DNA of 64,000 nt from Streptomyces sp. SLBN-118 (GTDB lineage: Bacteria > Actinomycetota > Actinomycetes > Streptomycetales > Streptomycetaceae), in assembly GCF_006715635.1 (NCBI RefSeq), contig NZ_VFNP01000002.1:806001-870000 (forward strand), in the 5' to 3' direction. Positions 36,586-44,865 of the stretch are shown here, piece by piece. The notes beneath the pieces are model-generated. The model was not told the DNA's origin. It did not search any database and saw only the letters and a program-made list of their open reading frames with translations. The translations under genes and the position numbers were made by a program. Position 1 is the first letter of the stretch. Every line of letters begins with the position of its first letter.

Positions 36586-37280
36586 CGCACACTCCGCAGG
36601 CCGACCTCGTGCGCGAGGCGGGCGGCGGCATGGACGAAGAACGCGTCCCGGTCCTCGACCACCCGGTTGAACTGCCCGAAGAGCTCGAAAGAGATCAGCC
36701 CGAACAGCTGCGGCCACGCGCTCACCAGGGCCACTACCACGGCCGGCGGCAGATCGGGCACGAGGGTCGCGGTGAGCCGGTGGGCCTCGGGGCGCAGTTC
36801 CTCGGCGAGCGGGGGCGGCGCGATTCCGTTCGCGCGGTGGGCGTCACGAGCGATCGAGATCATCGCGAGTCCGACACGGGAGGCGGGTCCGACGGTGTCC
36901 ATCGGGGCGGAGTAGCCGGGTACCGGGGAGCCGTGGATCAGCGCGTACTCATGGGGGTGCGCGAGCGCCCAGGCGCGGACGGCCGAGCAGAGCGCGACCC
37001 AGCGCGCCGGGTGGTCCTGAGGGTCGGGGGCGAGGGTCAGTGTGTTCTCGGCAGCGGCGCCTACGGCGTCGTAGGCGTCGACGATGAGGGCTGTCAGCAG
37101 GTCGTCGCGGCTGGGGAAGTAGCGGTAGAGCGCGGAGGAGACCATGCCCAGTTCGCGGGCGACGGCGCGCAGGGAGAGCTTGGCGGCACCTTCGGCCGCG
37201 AGCTGTCTGCGAGCCTCGTCCTTGATCGCTGCGGTGACTTCGACTCGGGCCCGTTCCCTGGCCCCTCGGATCGTGGTCAT
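36579..37280 (-). CDS. TetR-family transcriptional regulator (TetR_C WHG type)
   Basis: A 233-residue TetR repressor. The helix-turn-helix is near residues 25-65 (LSLRAVARELGMVSSALYRY, then FPSRDDLL). The C-terminal part resembles the WHG domain class (WVALCSAVRAWALAHPHEYA, LIHGSPVPGY). ATG 37280 begins the conserved part. Two perfect AGAGCA-N-TGCTCT palindromes lie in the 127-base gap to the divergent deazaflavin-type reductase gene, so it almost certainly controls that gene and itself. The C-terminal codons lie inside a tandem repeat. Confidence 0.92.
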   Translation of the reverse strand: MTTIRGARERARVEVTAAIKDEARRQLAAEGAAKLSLRAVARELGMVSSALYRYFPSRDDLLTALIVDAYDAVGAAAENTLTLAPDPQDHPARWVALCSAVRAWALAHPHEYALIHGSPVPGYSAPMDTVGPASRVGLAMISIARDAHRANGIAPPPLAEELRPEAHRLTATLVPDLPPAVVVALVSAWPQLFGLISFELFGQFNRVVEDRDAFFVHAAARLAHEVGLRSVRP

Positions 37281-37321
37281 GGGGCGCAGTCTTTCACGTT
37301 TCGGAGCAGTGCCCAACAATG

Positions 37322-37334
37322 AGAGCAGTGCTCT
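37322..37334. promoter_or_regulatory. TetR operator copy 1
   Basis: AGAGCAGTGCTCT has perfect 6-base arms around one base. It lies 42 bases upstream of the TetR ATG. A second copy with the same arms is 53 bases away. Confidence 0.75.
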
Positions 37335-37374
37335 TGCTTCAGATCGGCGTTCCGGTGCACACTGCTCTTAAGCG

Positions 37375-37387
37375 AGAGCACTGCTCT
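37375..37387. promoter_or_regulatory. TetR operator copy 2
   Basis: AGAGCACTGCTCT has the same perfect arms as copy 1, placed 21 bases before the ATG at 37408, where it could block transcription start of the reductase gene. An extra TGCTCT half-site is at 37363-37368. Confidence 0.75.
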
Positions 37388-37407
37388 CTCAATCACAGGA
37401 GTCCACG

Positions 37408-37857
37408 ATGTCGCAGGTGCACTACATCAAGCCCGGCCGCTTCGACACCATGCTCAACGGCGCCGCCGCCTGGCTCGCCCGCCACGGCATCAGCCTCATG
37501 GGCACCGCAGAGCTCTCGGTACGCGGCCGCACCAGCGGTGAGTGGCGGCGTATCCCGGTCAACCCGCTCCCCTACGAGGGCGGCCCATATCTGATCTCCG
37601 CCCGCGGCCACTCCCAGTGGGTCCGCAATCTGCGGGCGGCCGGCGGCGGACAGCTCCAAGTCGGCCGCAAGACACAGCAGTTCACCGCGGTCGAGCTGGC
37701 CGACGAGGAGAAGCCCGCGCTGCTGCGCACCTACCTGGAGCGCTGGGGCTGGGAGGTCGGACGCTTCTTCGGCGACGTCAACGCCAAGTCGACGGACGAG
37801 GAACTCCTCGCCGCGGCGCACAAGCACCCCGTCTTCCGGATCACCGTGACCACGTGA
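37408..37857 (+). CDS. nitroreductase family deazaflavin-dependent oxidoreductase
   Basis: A 149-residue F420-type split-barrel protein (DDN/FDOR-A family). The motifs are LMGTAELSVRGRTSGEWRRI and VNPLPYEGGPYLISARGHSQ, followed by WVRNLRAAGGG, the typical cofactor-binding segments. Such enzymes use reduced F420 to reduce quinones, nitro compounds or other small molecules. Directly regulated, by context, by the divergent TetR protein via the two palindromes upstream. That arrangement suggests an inducible detoxification role. Confidence 0.9.
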   Translation: MSQVHYIKPGRFDTMLNGAAAWLARHGISLMGTAELSVRGRTSGEWRRIPVNPLPYEGGPYLISARGHSQWVRNLRAAGGGQLQVGRKTQQFTAVELADEEKPALLRTYLERWGWEVGRFFGDVNAKSTDEELLAAAHKHPVFRITVTT

Positions 37858-37980
37858 CCGACCAGGCGCCCGGCGCCCAGGCCCGCGCCCACGCGGCTGG
37901 TGCGGCCGAGACGGCCGTCCTGGCCGGTCCGATGCCCCGGCCGCCCAGTCCGCTCAAAGCCAGCCCGCTCAAGCCAACAC

Positions 37981-38046
37981 CCGGCCGGAGCGAGCCAGGT
38001 CCCCGCCCGCCCACCGACGCCCGGCCGGAGCGAGCCAGGCCCCCGC
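37981..38046. repeat. 26-base direct repeat, period 40, next to a stop codon
   Basis: The unit beginning CCGGCCGGAGCGAGCCAGG occurs at 37981 and again at 38021 with one mismatch over 26 bases. The second copy ends 4 bases before the stop codon of the minus-strand flavoprotein gene. The 190-base gap holding it has no gene. Confidence 0.85.
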
Positions 38047-38049
38047 GGC

Positions 38050-39303
38050 TCAGGCCGACTGCTCGTTCGGCTCCGCCCGGCGGTCGAGCGCTTCCAGTGC
38101 CCGCCGCGCCATGCCGTGCGTACGTACCAGACCCGCCAGCGTCGTCGAGCCACGTGTGATGTCGGCGAACGCCCGCCACGCGGGTCGCAGACCGGTGATC
38201 GCCGCATGGAGAAGCCCCGGACGGCGCTCGAAGATCGCGAGCATCCGCCGTCCGACGCCCATCTCCACACCAAGACCGGCCTTGATCGCGAACGCGTAGT
38301 TCAGCGCCTGACGCCTGGCGTCCACAGCGTCGTGGGCCTCCGAGATCCGTACCGCCCACTCCCCCGCGAGCCGCCCCGACCGCAGCGCGAACGAGATTCC
38401 CTCGCGGGTCCACGGTTCGAGGAGACCGGCCGCGTCCCCGCACACCAGCACCCGTCCGCGCGACAGCGGCGAGTCGTCGCTGCGGCACCGCGTCAGATGC
38501 CCGGAGGAGATGGCGGGCTCGAACCCGGCGAGTCCCAGCCGTGCGATGAAGTCCTCCAGGTAGCGCTTGGTCGCCGCGCCCTCTCCCCGGGCGGAGATCA
38601 CACCGACCGTCAGGGTCTGCCCCTTGGGGAACACCCAGCCGTAACTGCCCGGCATCGGCCCCCAGTCGATGAGCACGCGCCCCGCCCAGTCCTCGGCCAC
38701 CGTCGCCGGTACCGGGATCTCGGCCTCAAGGCCCAGGTCGACCTGGTCGAGCTTCACTCCTACATGCGCGCCTATGCGGCTGGCGCTGCCGTCGGCGCCG
38801 ACGACGGCTCGGGCCAGCACCGTCTCGCCGTCGGCCAGCACCACGGCGACCGTGCGTCGGTCGGGCACCGCGGGTCCGTGCTGCTCGACACGGGAGACGG
38901 TCGCGCCCGTACGCAGGACGGCTCCCGCCTTCTGCGCCTGCTCGACAAGACCGGCGTCGAACTCCGGCCGGTTGATGAGCCCGAAGAGCATCCGCTTGGA
39001 GCGGCGGGTACGCGCCAGCCTGCCGTTCAGCGAGAAGGTGACGGCGTACACCCGGTCCCGCAGCGGCAGTTCGAAGCCCGGCGGCAGGCTGTCCCGCGAG
39101 GGGCCGATGATCCCTCCGCCACAGGTCTTGTAGCGGGGCAGTTCGGACTTCTCCAGCAGGAGCACCTGGCGGCCGGCCACCGCGGCGGCGTAGGCCGCCG
39201 AGGCGCCTGCCGGCCCCCCGCCGACCACGACGACGTCCCACACCGGCTGGTCGTGCCCCGGCTCGTCGTGCTCACCCACGGCGTCTGCGTTCTCGCTGCT
39301 CAC
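38050..39303 (-). CDS. geranylgeranyl reductase family FAD-dependent oxidoreductase
   Basis: A 417-residue flavoprotein. The dinucleotide fold is VVVVGGGPAGASAAYAAA (residues about 24-41), followed by the PxxKxCGG signature in LPRYKTCGGG. A second FAD motif is VGADGSASRIGAHVG and a third VLVCGDAAGLLEPWTREGIS. These are diagnostic of the geranylgeranyl-reductase/ChlP family, which saturates isoprenoid double bonds, for example of menaquinone or carotenoid side chains. The substrate here is unknown, and no isoprenoid genes adjoin. Its stop codon is flanked by a direct repeat. Confidence 0.9.
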   Translation of the reverse strand: MSSENADAVGEHDEPGHDQPVWDVVVVGGGPAGASAAYAAAVAGRQVLLLEKSELPRYKTCGGGIIGPSRDSLPPGFELPLRDRVYAVTFSLNGRLARTRRSKRMLFGLINRPEFDAGLVEQAQKAGAVLRTGATVSRVEQHGPAVPDRRTVAVVLADGETVLARAVVGADGSASRIGAHVGVKLDQVDLGLEAEIPVPATVAEDWAGRVLIDWGPMPGSYGWVFPKGQTLTVGVISARGEGAATKRYLEDFIARLGLAGFEPAISSGHLTRCRSDDSPLSRGRVLVCGDAAGLLEPWTREGISFALRSGRLAGEWAVRISEAHDAVDARRQALNYAFAIKAGLGVEMGVGRRMLAIFERRPGLLHAAITGLRPAWRAFADITRGSTTLAGLVRTHGMARRALEALDRRAEPNEQSA

Positions 39304-39446
39304 GATGTGCTTCTGCTCCCGATCCGAGCTGTGATCAATGCTCTCGACGGCATCCTACGGCGCGGTCACTTCCTGCCCGTGGGAGGATCAACCACACATT
39401 CGCCGTACACATATCTCACAACGTCGCACCCACAAGGAGCGTGCCC

Positions 39447-40802
39447 ATGACCGCCCATCCGATCGCCGAGACCATTGCGTCCCTGATGCCCCGCGCCAAG
39501 GCGGAGCTGACGGAACTCGTGGCTTTCCCGTCGGTGGCGGACGAGGCCGTGGCGCCGAGAAGCGCGTGCGAGGCCGCCGCGAACTGGGTCGCCGATGCGC
39601 TGCGCACCGAGGGCTTCCAGGACGTCGCGCTGCTCGACACCCCTGATGGCTCGCAGTCGGTGTACGGACTGCTGCCCGGCCCGGAGGGTGCGCGGACCGT
39701 TCTGCTCTACGCCCACTACGACGTGCAGCCGCAGCTGGACGAGGCCGCCTGGATGAGCCCGCCCTTCGAGCTGACCGAGCGGGACGGCCGCTGGTACGGA
39801 CGCGGCGCCGCCGACTGCAAGGGCGGCTTCATCATGCATCTGCTCGCGCTGCGCGCCCTGAAGGCGAACGGCGGCGTCCCGGTCAATGTGAAGGTGATCG
39901 TCGAGGGCTCGGAGGAGCAGGGCACGGGCGGCCTCGAGCAGTACGCCGATGCGCACCCGGATCTGCTGACGGCCGACGCGATCGTAATCGGCGACACCGG
40001 GAACTTCCGGGTGGGTCTGCCTACGGTGACGGCCACACTGCGCGGGATGACGATGATCCGCGTCCAGATCGACACCCTTGAGGGCAATCTGCACTCGGGC
40101 CAGTTCGGCGGCGCCGCGCCCGACGCGCTGGCCGCGCTCATCCGCGTACTGGACTCGCTGCGTGCCGCGGACGGTTCGACGGTGATCGACGGGCTGCCCG
40201 CGCAGGCCCAGTGGGACGGACTGCAGTACCCAAAGGAGCAGTTCCGCAAGGACGCCAGGGTCCTCACCGGTGTCGGTCTGACCGGCAGCGGCACGGTCGC
40301 CGACCGTATCTGGGCGCGCCCCGCAGTCACGGTGATCGGCATCGACTGCCACCCGGTGGCAGGGGCGACCCCCTCCATTCCGGCGAGCGCCCGGGCTCAG
40401 ATCAGCCTGCGGGTGCCGCCCGGCCAGGACGCGGCCGAGGCGACCAAGCTGCTGTTCGCCCATATCGAGAAGCACACGCCCTGGAACGCCCGGGTCTCGC
40501 TGGAGCAGGTGGGCCAGGGGCAGCCTTTCCAGGCGGACGTCACGAGCCCCGCGTACACCTCGATGGCCGACGCGATGCGTGTCGCCTACCCGGGCGAGGA
40601 GATGCAGACCTCCGGGATGGGCGGCTCGATCCCGCTGTGCAACACGCTCGCCGCGCTCTACCCCGAGGCGGAGATCCTCCTGATCGGTCTGAGCGAGCCG
40701 GAGGCGCAGATCCACGCGGTGAACGAGTCGGTCTCGCCCGAGGAACTGGAGCGGCTGTCCGTGGCGGAGGCGCTGTTCCTGCAGAACTACGCCGCGAGCT
40801 GA
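39447..40802 (+). CDS. M20-family dipeptidase
   Basis: A 451-residue zinc peptidase of the M20 family (PepV/CNDP-like). The metal and catalytic motifs are YAHYDVQP (first His and Asp), RGAADCKGG (bridging Asp), EGSEEQGT (catalytic Glu pair) and GDTGN; the last His is in a C-terminal loop. The dimerisation domain lies around residues 190-320. AAGGAG ends 7 bases before ATG 39447, which rules out the GTG two codons upstream. It would act in the cytoplasm on dipeptides. A very strong terminator hairpin follows at 40840. Confidence 0.93.
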   Translation: MTAHPIAETIASLMPRAKAELTELVAFPSVADEAVAPRSACEAAANWVADALRTEGFQDVALLDTPDGSQSVYGLLPGPEGARTVLLYAHYDVQPQLDEAAWMSPPFELTERDGRWYGRGAADCKGGFIMHLLALRALKANGGVPVNVKVIVEGSEEQGTGGLEQYADAHPDLLTADAIVIGDTGNFRVGLPTVTATLRGMTMIRVQIDTLEGNLHSGQFGGAAPDALAALIRVLDSLRAADGSTVIDGLPAQAQWDGLQYPKEQFRKDARVLTGVGLTGSGTVADRIWARPAVTVIGIDCHPVAGATPSIPASARAQISLRVPPGQDAAEATKLLFAHIEKHTPWNARVSLEQVGQGQPFQADVTSPAYTSMADAMRVAYPGEEMQTSGMGGSIPLCNTLAALYPEAEILLIGLSEPEAQIHAVNESVSPEELERLSVAEALFLQNYAAS

Positions 40803-40839
40803 CCGTCGAGCGCGCGCCCGCGCGAAGCTGGAGCCGTAG

Positions 40840-40889
40840 GCCGCCCGTGAAGGACCCGCGCCGTGTCGCGTGGGCCCTTCACGGGCGGC
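40840..40889. terminator. strong terminator hairpin
   Basis: GCCGCCCGTGAAGG (40840-40853) pairs perfectly with CCTTCACGGGCGGC (40876-40889). The inner CCCGCG/CGCGTGGG segment can extend the stem. It lies 38 bases after the dipeptidase stop codon and faces the convergent P-loop/NUDIX gene. Confidence 0.85.
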
Positions 40890-40950
40890 ATTCGAGGGTG
40901 ACCGCTTGGAGCCCGGGCGGCGTTCGAGGGTGACCGCTCGGAGTCCGGGC
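40887..40950. repeat. tandem 32-base repeat
   Basis: Two 32-base units with the core TTCGAGGGTGACCGCT are at 40887-40918 and 40919-40950, differing at three positions. They lie between the terminator hairpin and the stop codon of the minus-strand P-loop/NUDIX gene. Confidence 0.85.
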
Positions 40951-40967
40951 CGCCCCGACGCAGGCTG

Positions 40968-41999
40968 TCAGACCGGGACGCCCGCCTCCAGGTAGAGCGC
41001 GGCGCCCCGCTCCCGCGCCCTCAGTGCCCAGCGCAGCCGCTCGTAACGCGTCGGCGGCAGTAGCTCGGCAGCCTCCTCCTCGGCAACGAACCGCCAGCCG
41101 CGCAGCTCCGATCCGGGCAGCAGCACCCGACCGGCCTGGCCGCTGTCCAGTCGGCCGCCGTCGTACAGGAGCCGGAGCCCGCCGAAGCCCGGCGGCCGCG
41201 GCGCCTCCCAGTCGACCACCAACAACCGGGGAACCTCGGCGAGTTCGATACCCAGCTCCTCGGTCACCTCGCGCATCCCGGCACGCGCGGGTGGCTCGCC
41301 GCGCTCCACCACTCCGCCCGGGAACTCCCAGCCGGGCTTGTAGGTGGGGTCGACCAGCAGCACCCGGTCCTCCTCGTCGAAGAGCAGTACGCCGGCGGCC
41401 AGTGTTTCGGCGGTCGGCTCGGGGGTCTGCACGATCTCGCAGACCGGGGCGTCCCCGTTGCGTACCGCCGTGGCTATGCGCCGCGCCGTCTGAAGGGGGT
41501 CGAGCCTGCTGTTGTCGATGACGTATGCGTCGCCCCCGATCCAGTCGAGGGCGGCGAGGTACGGCTCGATGTGGTCGTATGCCCATTGCCTCACGGGCTG
41601 GTCGGCGTCCGGGAGATCCGGCTCCTCGATGGTGGCTGCCCGTTCGCGCAGGATCGTTTCATCCGGTCGAAGCAGCACATGCCGCACCGGAATCCGGCGG
41701 GAGGCCAGACCGCCGAAGATCTCGTCGCGGTACTCCTGTCGCAGCAGGGTCATCGGCACGACCAGCACTCCGCCGAGCTCGTTCAGCAGCGCCGCAGCGG
41801 TGTCCACCACGAGGCGCCGCCAGATCGGCAGATCCTGGTAGTCGCTCACCTCGGCCAGGCGCTTCTGCGGCAGCAGCCGGCGCAGCTGTCCGCCGATGAG
41901 TTCGGGGTCGTACAGCGTGCTGTTCGGGATCAGATCGATCAGTTCGCGCGCGGTACTGCTCTTGCCCGCTCCGAACGCACCGTTGATCCAGACAATCAC
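40968..41999 (-). CDS. P-loop kinase-like / NUDIX hydrolase fusion
   Basis: A 343-residue two-domain protein. The N-terminal half (residues about 1-175) is a P-loop nucleoside/metabolite-kinase-like domain starting VIVWINGAFGAGKSSTAREL, with the Walker A at residues 7-15 and a lid-like region DETILRERAATIEEPD. The C-terminal half (about 185-335) is a NUDIX domain with the box GGVVERGEPPARAGMREVTE, then ELGI. GTG 41999 is chosen because GGGGGAA lies just upstream; the frame extends to 42593 but without protein-like sequence. The pairing suggests that the two domains act on the same nucleotide or phosphorylated compound. Confidence 0.87.
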   Translation of the reverse strand: MIVWINGAFGAGKSSTARELIDLIPNSTLYDPELIGGQLRRLLPQKRLAEVSDYQDLPIWRRLVVDTAAALLNELGGVLVVPMTLLRQEYRDEIFGGLASRRIPVRHVLLRPDETILRERAATIEEPDLPDADQPVRQWAYDHIEPYLAALDWIGGDAYVIDNSRLDPLQTARRIATAVRNGDAPVCEIVQTPEPTAETLAAGVLLFDEEDRVLLVDPTYKPGWEFPGGVVERGEPPARAGMREVTEELGIELAEVPRLLVVDWEAPRPPGFGGLRLLYDGGRLDSGQAGRVLLPGSELRGWRFVAEEEAAELLPPTRYERLRWALRARERGAALYLEAGVPV

Positions 42000-42241
42000 G
42001 GTTCCCCCTCTTCCGTAGCCCACAGTGGATTGCCCGCAACACCCTGCCACGGAAACCCGTGTCGGGAACCTGCCCGTTGATCGTGGGCGGCGTCGTGGGT
42101 CCAACTGTGTCCGTCCTGTTGCCGGTTCACCACCACCGTGCGGGAACCAGCCGCGTCTCACCCTGCGAACAGGCGGCTTCGCCGGACCGTGACACCGGGG
42201 TGCGGAGCGTCGTTGGAGCGAGAGAGACAAGGGGGTGCGGG

Positions 42242-42412
42242 ATGCGCCGTACGGTGTTGGAGAGGTTTCCCGCCGGGGGCCCGCGCGGAAGCTGGCCGGC
42301 CGAGGAGTTCGCACGGGCCCGCCAGGACGAGGGCATGGCCGCGGAGGTCGTGATGGACCTGGAGACTGATGCGTTCTTGGTGATCGTGCAGCAGCATACC
42401 GCCGACGTCTGA
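42242..42412 (+). CDS. small conserved actinomycete protein
   Basis: A 56-residue protein, MRRTVLERFPAGGPRGSWPA to VVMDLETDAFLVIVQQH, of a short family that I have the impression recurs in Streptomyces. It has no membrane helix. The acidic MDLETDAF core and the PAGGPRGSW motif are distinctive. AAGGGGG lies 7-8 bases before ATG 42242, which supports real translation. It stands alone between the P-loop/NUDIX gene and the convergent pxpC. Function unknown. Confidence 0.65.
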   Translation: MRRTVLERFPAGGPRGSWPAEEFARARQDEGMAAEVVMDLETDAFLVIVQQHTADV

Positions 42413-42501
42413 GGCCAATGCCGGCGCCGGAGCCTTTGCGGGTGACATCCGAGGCCACAGCCGCAACTGGTTCTGGCCGACCTCGAGTTCCTCGGTGTCC
42501 G

Positions 42502-43380
42502 TCAGGACCGTTTCCGACGGCGGACCGGCGCGAATCTGACGCCGAGGCCGGGGCCGGCCTGGGCAGCGGCCGACAGCCGGTTCTCTGGCACAACGCCGAT
42601 CACGGGATAGCCGCCGGTGGTGGGGCTGTCGGCAAGGAAGACCACGGGTTTGCCGTCGGGCGGTACCTGGATGGCTCCCAAAACCATGCCTTCGCTGGGC
42701 ATTTCACGGTGCACGGCACGCTCGAGAGTGGGCCCGTCCATCCGCAGCGCGATGCGGTTGCTCTGGGGAGAGACCGAGAAACGGGCTGATGCGAGGGTCT
42801 TCACGGCTGTGGCGGTGAACCAGTCGTCCCGTGGGCCGAGCAGTACGGGCAGGACCAGCTCCTGAGGAGGCGCTTGCCAGACCACTGTGTCGGCGTGGAG
42901 CGGTCGGCCGAGTTTCCCGCCCAGGGGCAGGATGTCCCCGTCCCTGAGAGGGGCCGGGCCGAGGCCGGAGAGCAGGTCGGTGGAGCGGCTGCCGAGGACA
43001 GGGGGGACCGCGACGCCTCCGCTGACGGCGACATAGCTGCGCACGCCGGTGGTGGGGACGCCGACATCGAGCACGGCGCCGGCGGGAAGGTGTATGGCCT
43101 CGGCCCAGGCCGCCGGCCGTCCGTCGACCCGCACCGGTGCGGGCGCCCCGGTCACGGCGACGATCACGGCCTGTGCGGCGCGCACGGCCGCTCCGGTCAG
43201 TGTGGTCTCCAGCGTTGCGGCCTCGGCGTGGTTGCCCACCAGCCGGTTCGCGAGTCGGTGAGCCGGCTGGTCCAGTGCCCCGGAGCGCGGTACGCCAAGG
43301 TAGGCGTGACCGAACCGGCCCAGGTCCTGCAGGGTGGTGAGCGCACCGGCCCGTACGACTTCCAGCTTGCCGCCGCTCAT
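42502..43380 (-). CDS. pxpC: 5-oxoprolinase subunit PxpC (biotin-dependent carboxyltransferase family)
   Basis: A 292-residue protein of the KipA/PxpC family (carboxyltransferase domain, subdomain A and B). The N-terminal LEVVRAGALTTLQDLGRFGH, the RLANRLVGN segment and the C-terminal FLADSPTTGGYPVIGVV are family hallmarks. With PxpA and PxpB it forms the ATP-dependent 5-oxoprolinase that opens 5-oxoproline to glutamate. It is last in the pxp operon, and its ATG overlaps the pxpB stop codon by 4 bases. The annotation 'biotin-dependent' is by homology; no biotin attachment site is present, as usual for the family. Confidence 0.92.
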   Translation of the reverse strand: MSGGKLEVVRAGALTTLQDLGRFGHAYLGVPRSGALDQPAHRLANRLVGNHAEAATLETTLTGAAVRAAQAVIVAVTGAPAPVRVDGRPAAWAEAIHLPAGAVLDVGVPTTGVRSYVAVSGGVAVPPVLGSRSTDLLSGLGPAPLRDGDILPLGGKLGRPLHADTVVWQAPPQELVLPVLLGPRDDWFTATAVKTLASARFSVSPQSNRIALRMDGPTLERAVHREMPSEGMVLGAIQVPPDGKPVVFLADSPTTGGYPVIGVVPENRLSAAAQAGPGLGVRFAPVRRRKRS

Positions 43381-44051
43381 GTGATGCGCCTTTCGGCCCT
43401 TGTGGGCTGTGCAGGTGTGTCAGGGCTCCCGCAAACGGGTTCTTCAGGGACGAACCGCACCCGAGCGCCGGGAGTCAGCAAAGCCTCGGGTTCGCGCTCC
43501 ATGTCCCACAGGCGCACATGGGTCGTACCGATCAGTTGCCAGCCGCCGGGCGAGGCACGCGGGTAAATGCCGGTGTAGGAACCCGCAACCGCAACGGAGC
43601 CGACGGGTACGGAAGTGCGTGGTGCAGCGTGGCGCGGCACGGCGTACGTCTCGCCGAGTCCGATCATGTACGCGAACCCCGGGGAGAACCCGCAGAAGGC
43701 CACACGGTGTTCGATACTGCTGTGGATCCGCGCCACCTCGTCTTCGGTGACACCCCACATCTCAGCCACCGCACGGAGATCGGCTCCGTTGTAATGCACC
43801 GGGATCTCCAACAGGGGCCCACTGTCGGCTGCCAGAGCGGGCACGGACCACCGGTGCAGCTCCGTCTGCAAGGCGTCTGCGTCGTGGACCCCGTAGAGAA
43901 GAACGGTTTTCTCACCGGGCACGATCTCGCGCACCGGCGAGAGCGTCCCGGCGATATGGCGGCTCAGGAGCTCGGCATGCCAGGCCTGTGCCTCTTCCGG
44001 CGTGTCCAGATCAACAAGGAGGGAATCGACTCCTACCGGCCTCAGCATCAT
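43377..44051 (-). CDS. pxpB: 5-oxoprolinase subunit PxpB (KipI family)
   Basis: A 224-residue KipI/PxpB protein. The motifs AFCGFSPGFAYMIGL, RTSVPVGSVAVAGSYTGIYP and SPGGWQLIG are those of the allophanate-hydrolase-C-like carboxyltransferase domain. It works with PxpA and PxpC in ATP-dependent cleavage of 5-oxoproline. Two adjacent ATG codons (44051, 44048) overlap the pxpA stop; a 4-base ATGA overlap couples translation to pxpA. An in-frame extension to 44858 is antisense-like noise and antiparallel to nothing real. Confidence 0.92.
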   Translation of the reverse strand: MMLRPVGVDSLLVDLDTPEEAQAWHAELLSRHIAGTLSPVREIVPGEKTVLLYGVHDADALQTELHRWSVPALAADSGPLLEIPVHYNGADLRAVAEMWGVTEDEVARIHSSIEHRVAFCGFSPGFAYMIGLGETYAVPRHAAPRTSVPVGSVAVAGSYTGIYPRASPGGWQLIGTTHVRLWDMEREPEALLTPGARVRFVPEEPVCGSPDTPAQPTRAERRIT

Positions 44052-44812
44052 GCGAACGCCTCCACCGTGACTCCGGCCGCCTCCAGAGCCGTACGCACCT
44101 GCTTGGCCAGCTCGACTGCCCCCGGAGTATCGCCATGCAGGCACAGAGAGCGCGCACGCATGGACACTGAGGCCCCGTCCAGCGAAGTGACGCGGCCGTC
44201 CAGCGCCATGGCAACGGCTCTGGCGGCGACCTGCTGGGGATCGGTGATCACCGCATCCGGCGTGGATCGCGGGACGAGCGCCCCGTCCGCCGTGTATGCA
44301 CGGTCGACGAACGCCTCGTCGACCACCTGGAGGCCGACCCGCTCGGCTTCCTCGTGCATGGCCGAATCGGGCAGGCACAGCACCTGAAGTGCCGGATCGG
44401 CGAGTCTGACGCCTGCTGCCACGGCAGCCGCCTGTGCCTGATCGAACACCACACGGTTGTACAGCGCTCCATGAGGCTTGACGTAGGTCACTTTCGTTCC
44501 GGCCGCCCGAGCGAACACCTGAAGGGAACCGATCTGGTACGTGATCTCGTCGGCGAGTTCGTCCGCAGGCACGTCCATGGCCCGTCGGCCGAAGCCGGCC
44601 AGGTCCCGGTAGGAAACCTGGGCGCCGATCCTCACACCGCGTTCGGCCGCCATGTCGCAGACGCGGCGCATGATGCTGGGATCTCCGGCGTGGAAGCCGC
44701 ACGCAACGTTGGCGCTGGTGACGACCGACAGCATGGCCTCGTCGTCGGTGAGGACCCACCGTCCGTAGCCTTCCGCGAGGTCTGCGTTGAGGTCGATCAC
44801 GATGCCTGTCAT
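44048..44812 (-). CDS. pxpA: 5-oxoprolinase subunit PxpA (LamB/YcsF family)
   Basis: A 254-residue LamB/YcsF-family protein with the polysaccharide-deacetylase-like fold. The signature motifs are IDLNADLAEGYGRW, SANVACGFHAGDP and TYVKPHGALYN. It provides the part of 5-oxoprolinase thought to bind and cleave the lactam with PxpBC. I chose ATG 44812 because AAGGAGA lies 9 bases upstream; the ATG at 44869 would overlap the DUF1445 gene and has a non-conserved extension. It is the second gene of the operon. Confidence 0.93.
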   Translation of the reverse strand: MTGIVIDLNADLAEGYGRWVLTDDEAMLSVVTSANVACGFHAGDPSIMRRVCDMAAERGVRIGAQVSYRDLAGFGRRAMDVPADELADEITYQIGSLQVFARAAGTKVTYVKPHGALYNRVVFDQAQAAAVAAGVRLADPALQVLCLPDSAMHEEAERVGLQVVDEAFVDRAYTADGALVPRSTPDAVITDPQQVAARAVAMALDGRVTSLDGASVSMRARSLCLHGDTPGAVELAKQVRTALEAAGVTVEAFA

Positions 44813-44865
44813 CGCTGGGTTGTCTCCTTGGAACAGTCCGATCGGCACGAGATACCACTGCGACA

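Noticed and set aside
37981..38046. Repeat considered as a possible CRISPR or REP element.
   Set aside because: There are only two copies with a 14-base gap, no further units, and no cas genes.
44052..44858. N-terminal extension of the PxpB frame.
   Set aside because: It overlaps all of pxpA in another frame and is Arg/Gly noise; the ATGA overlap gives the proper start.
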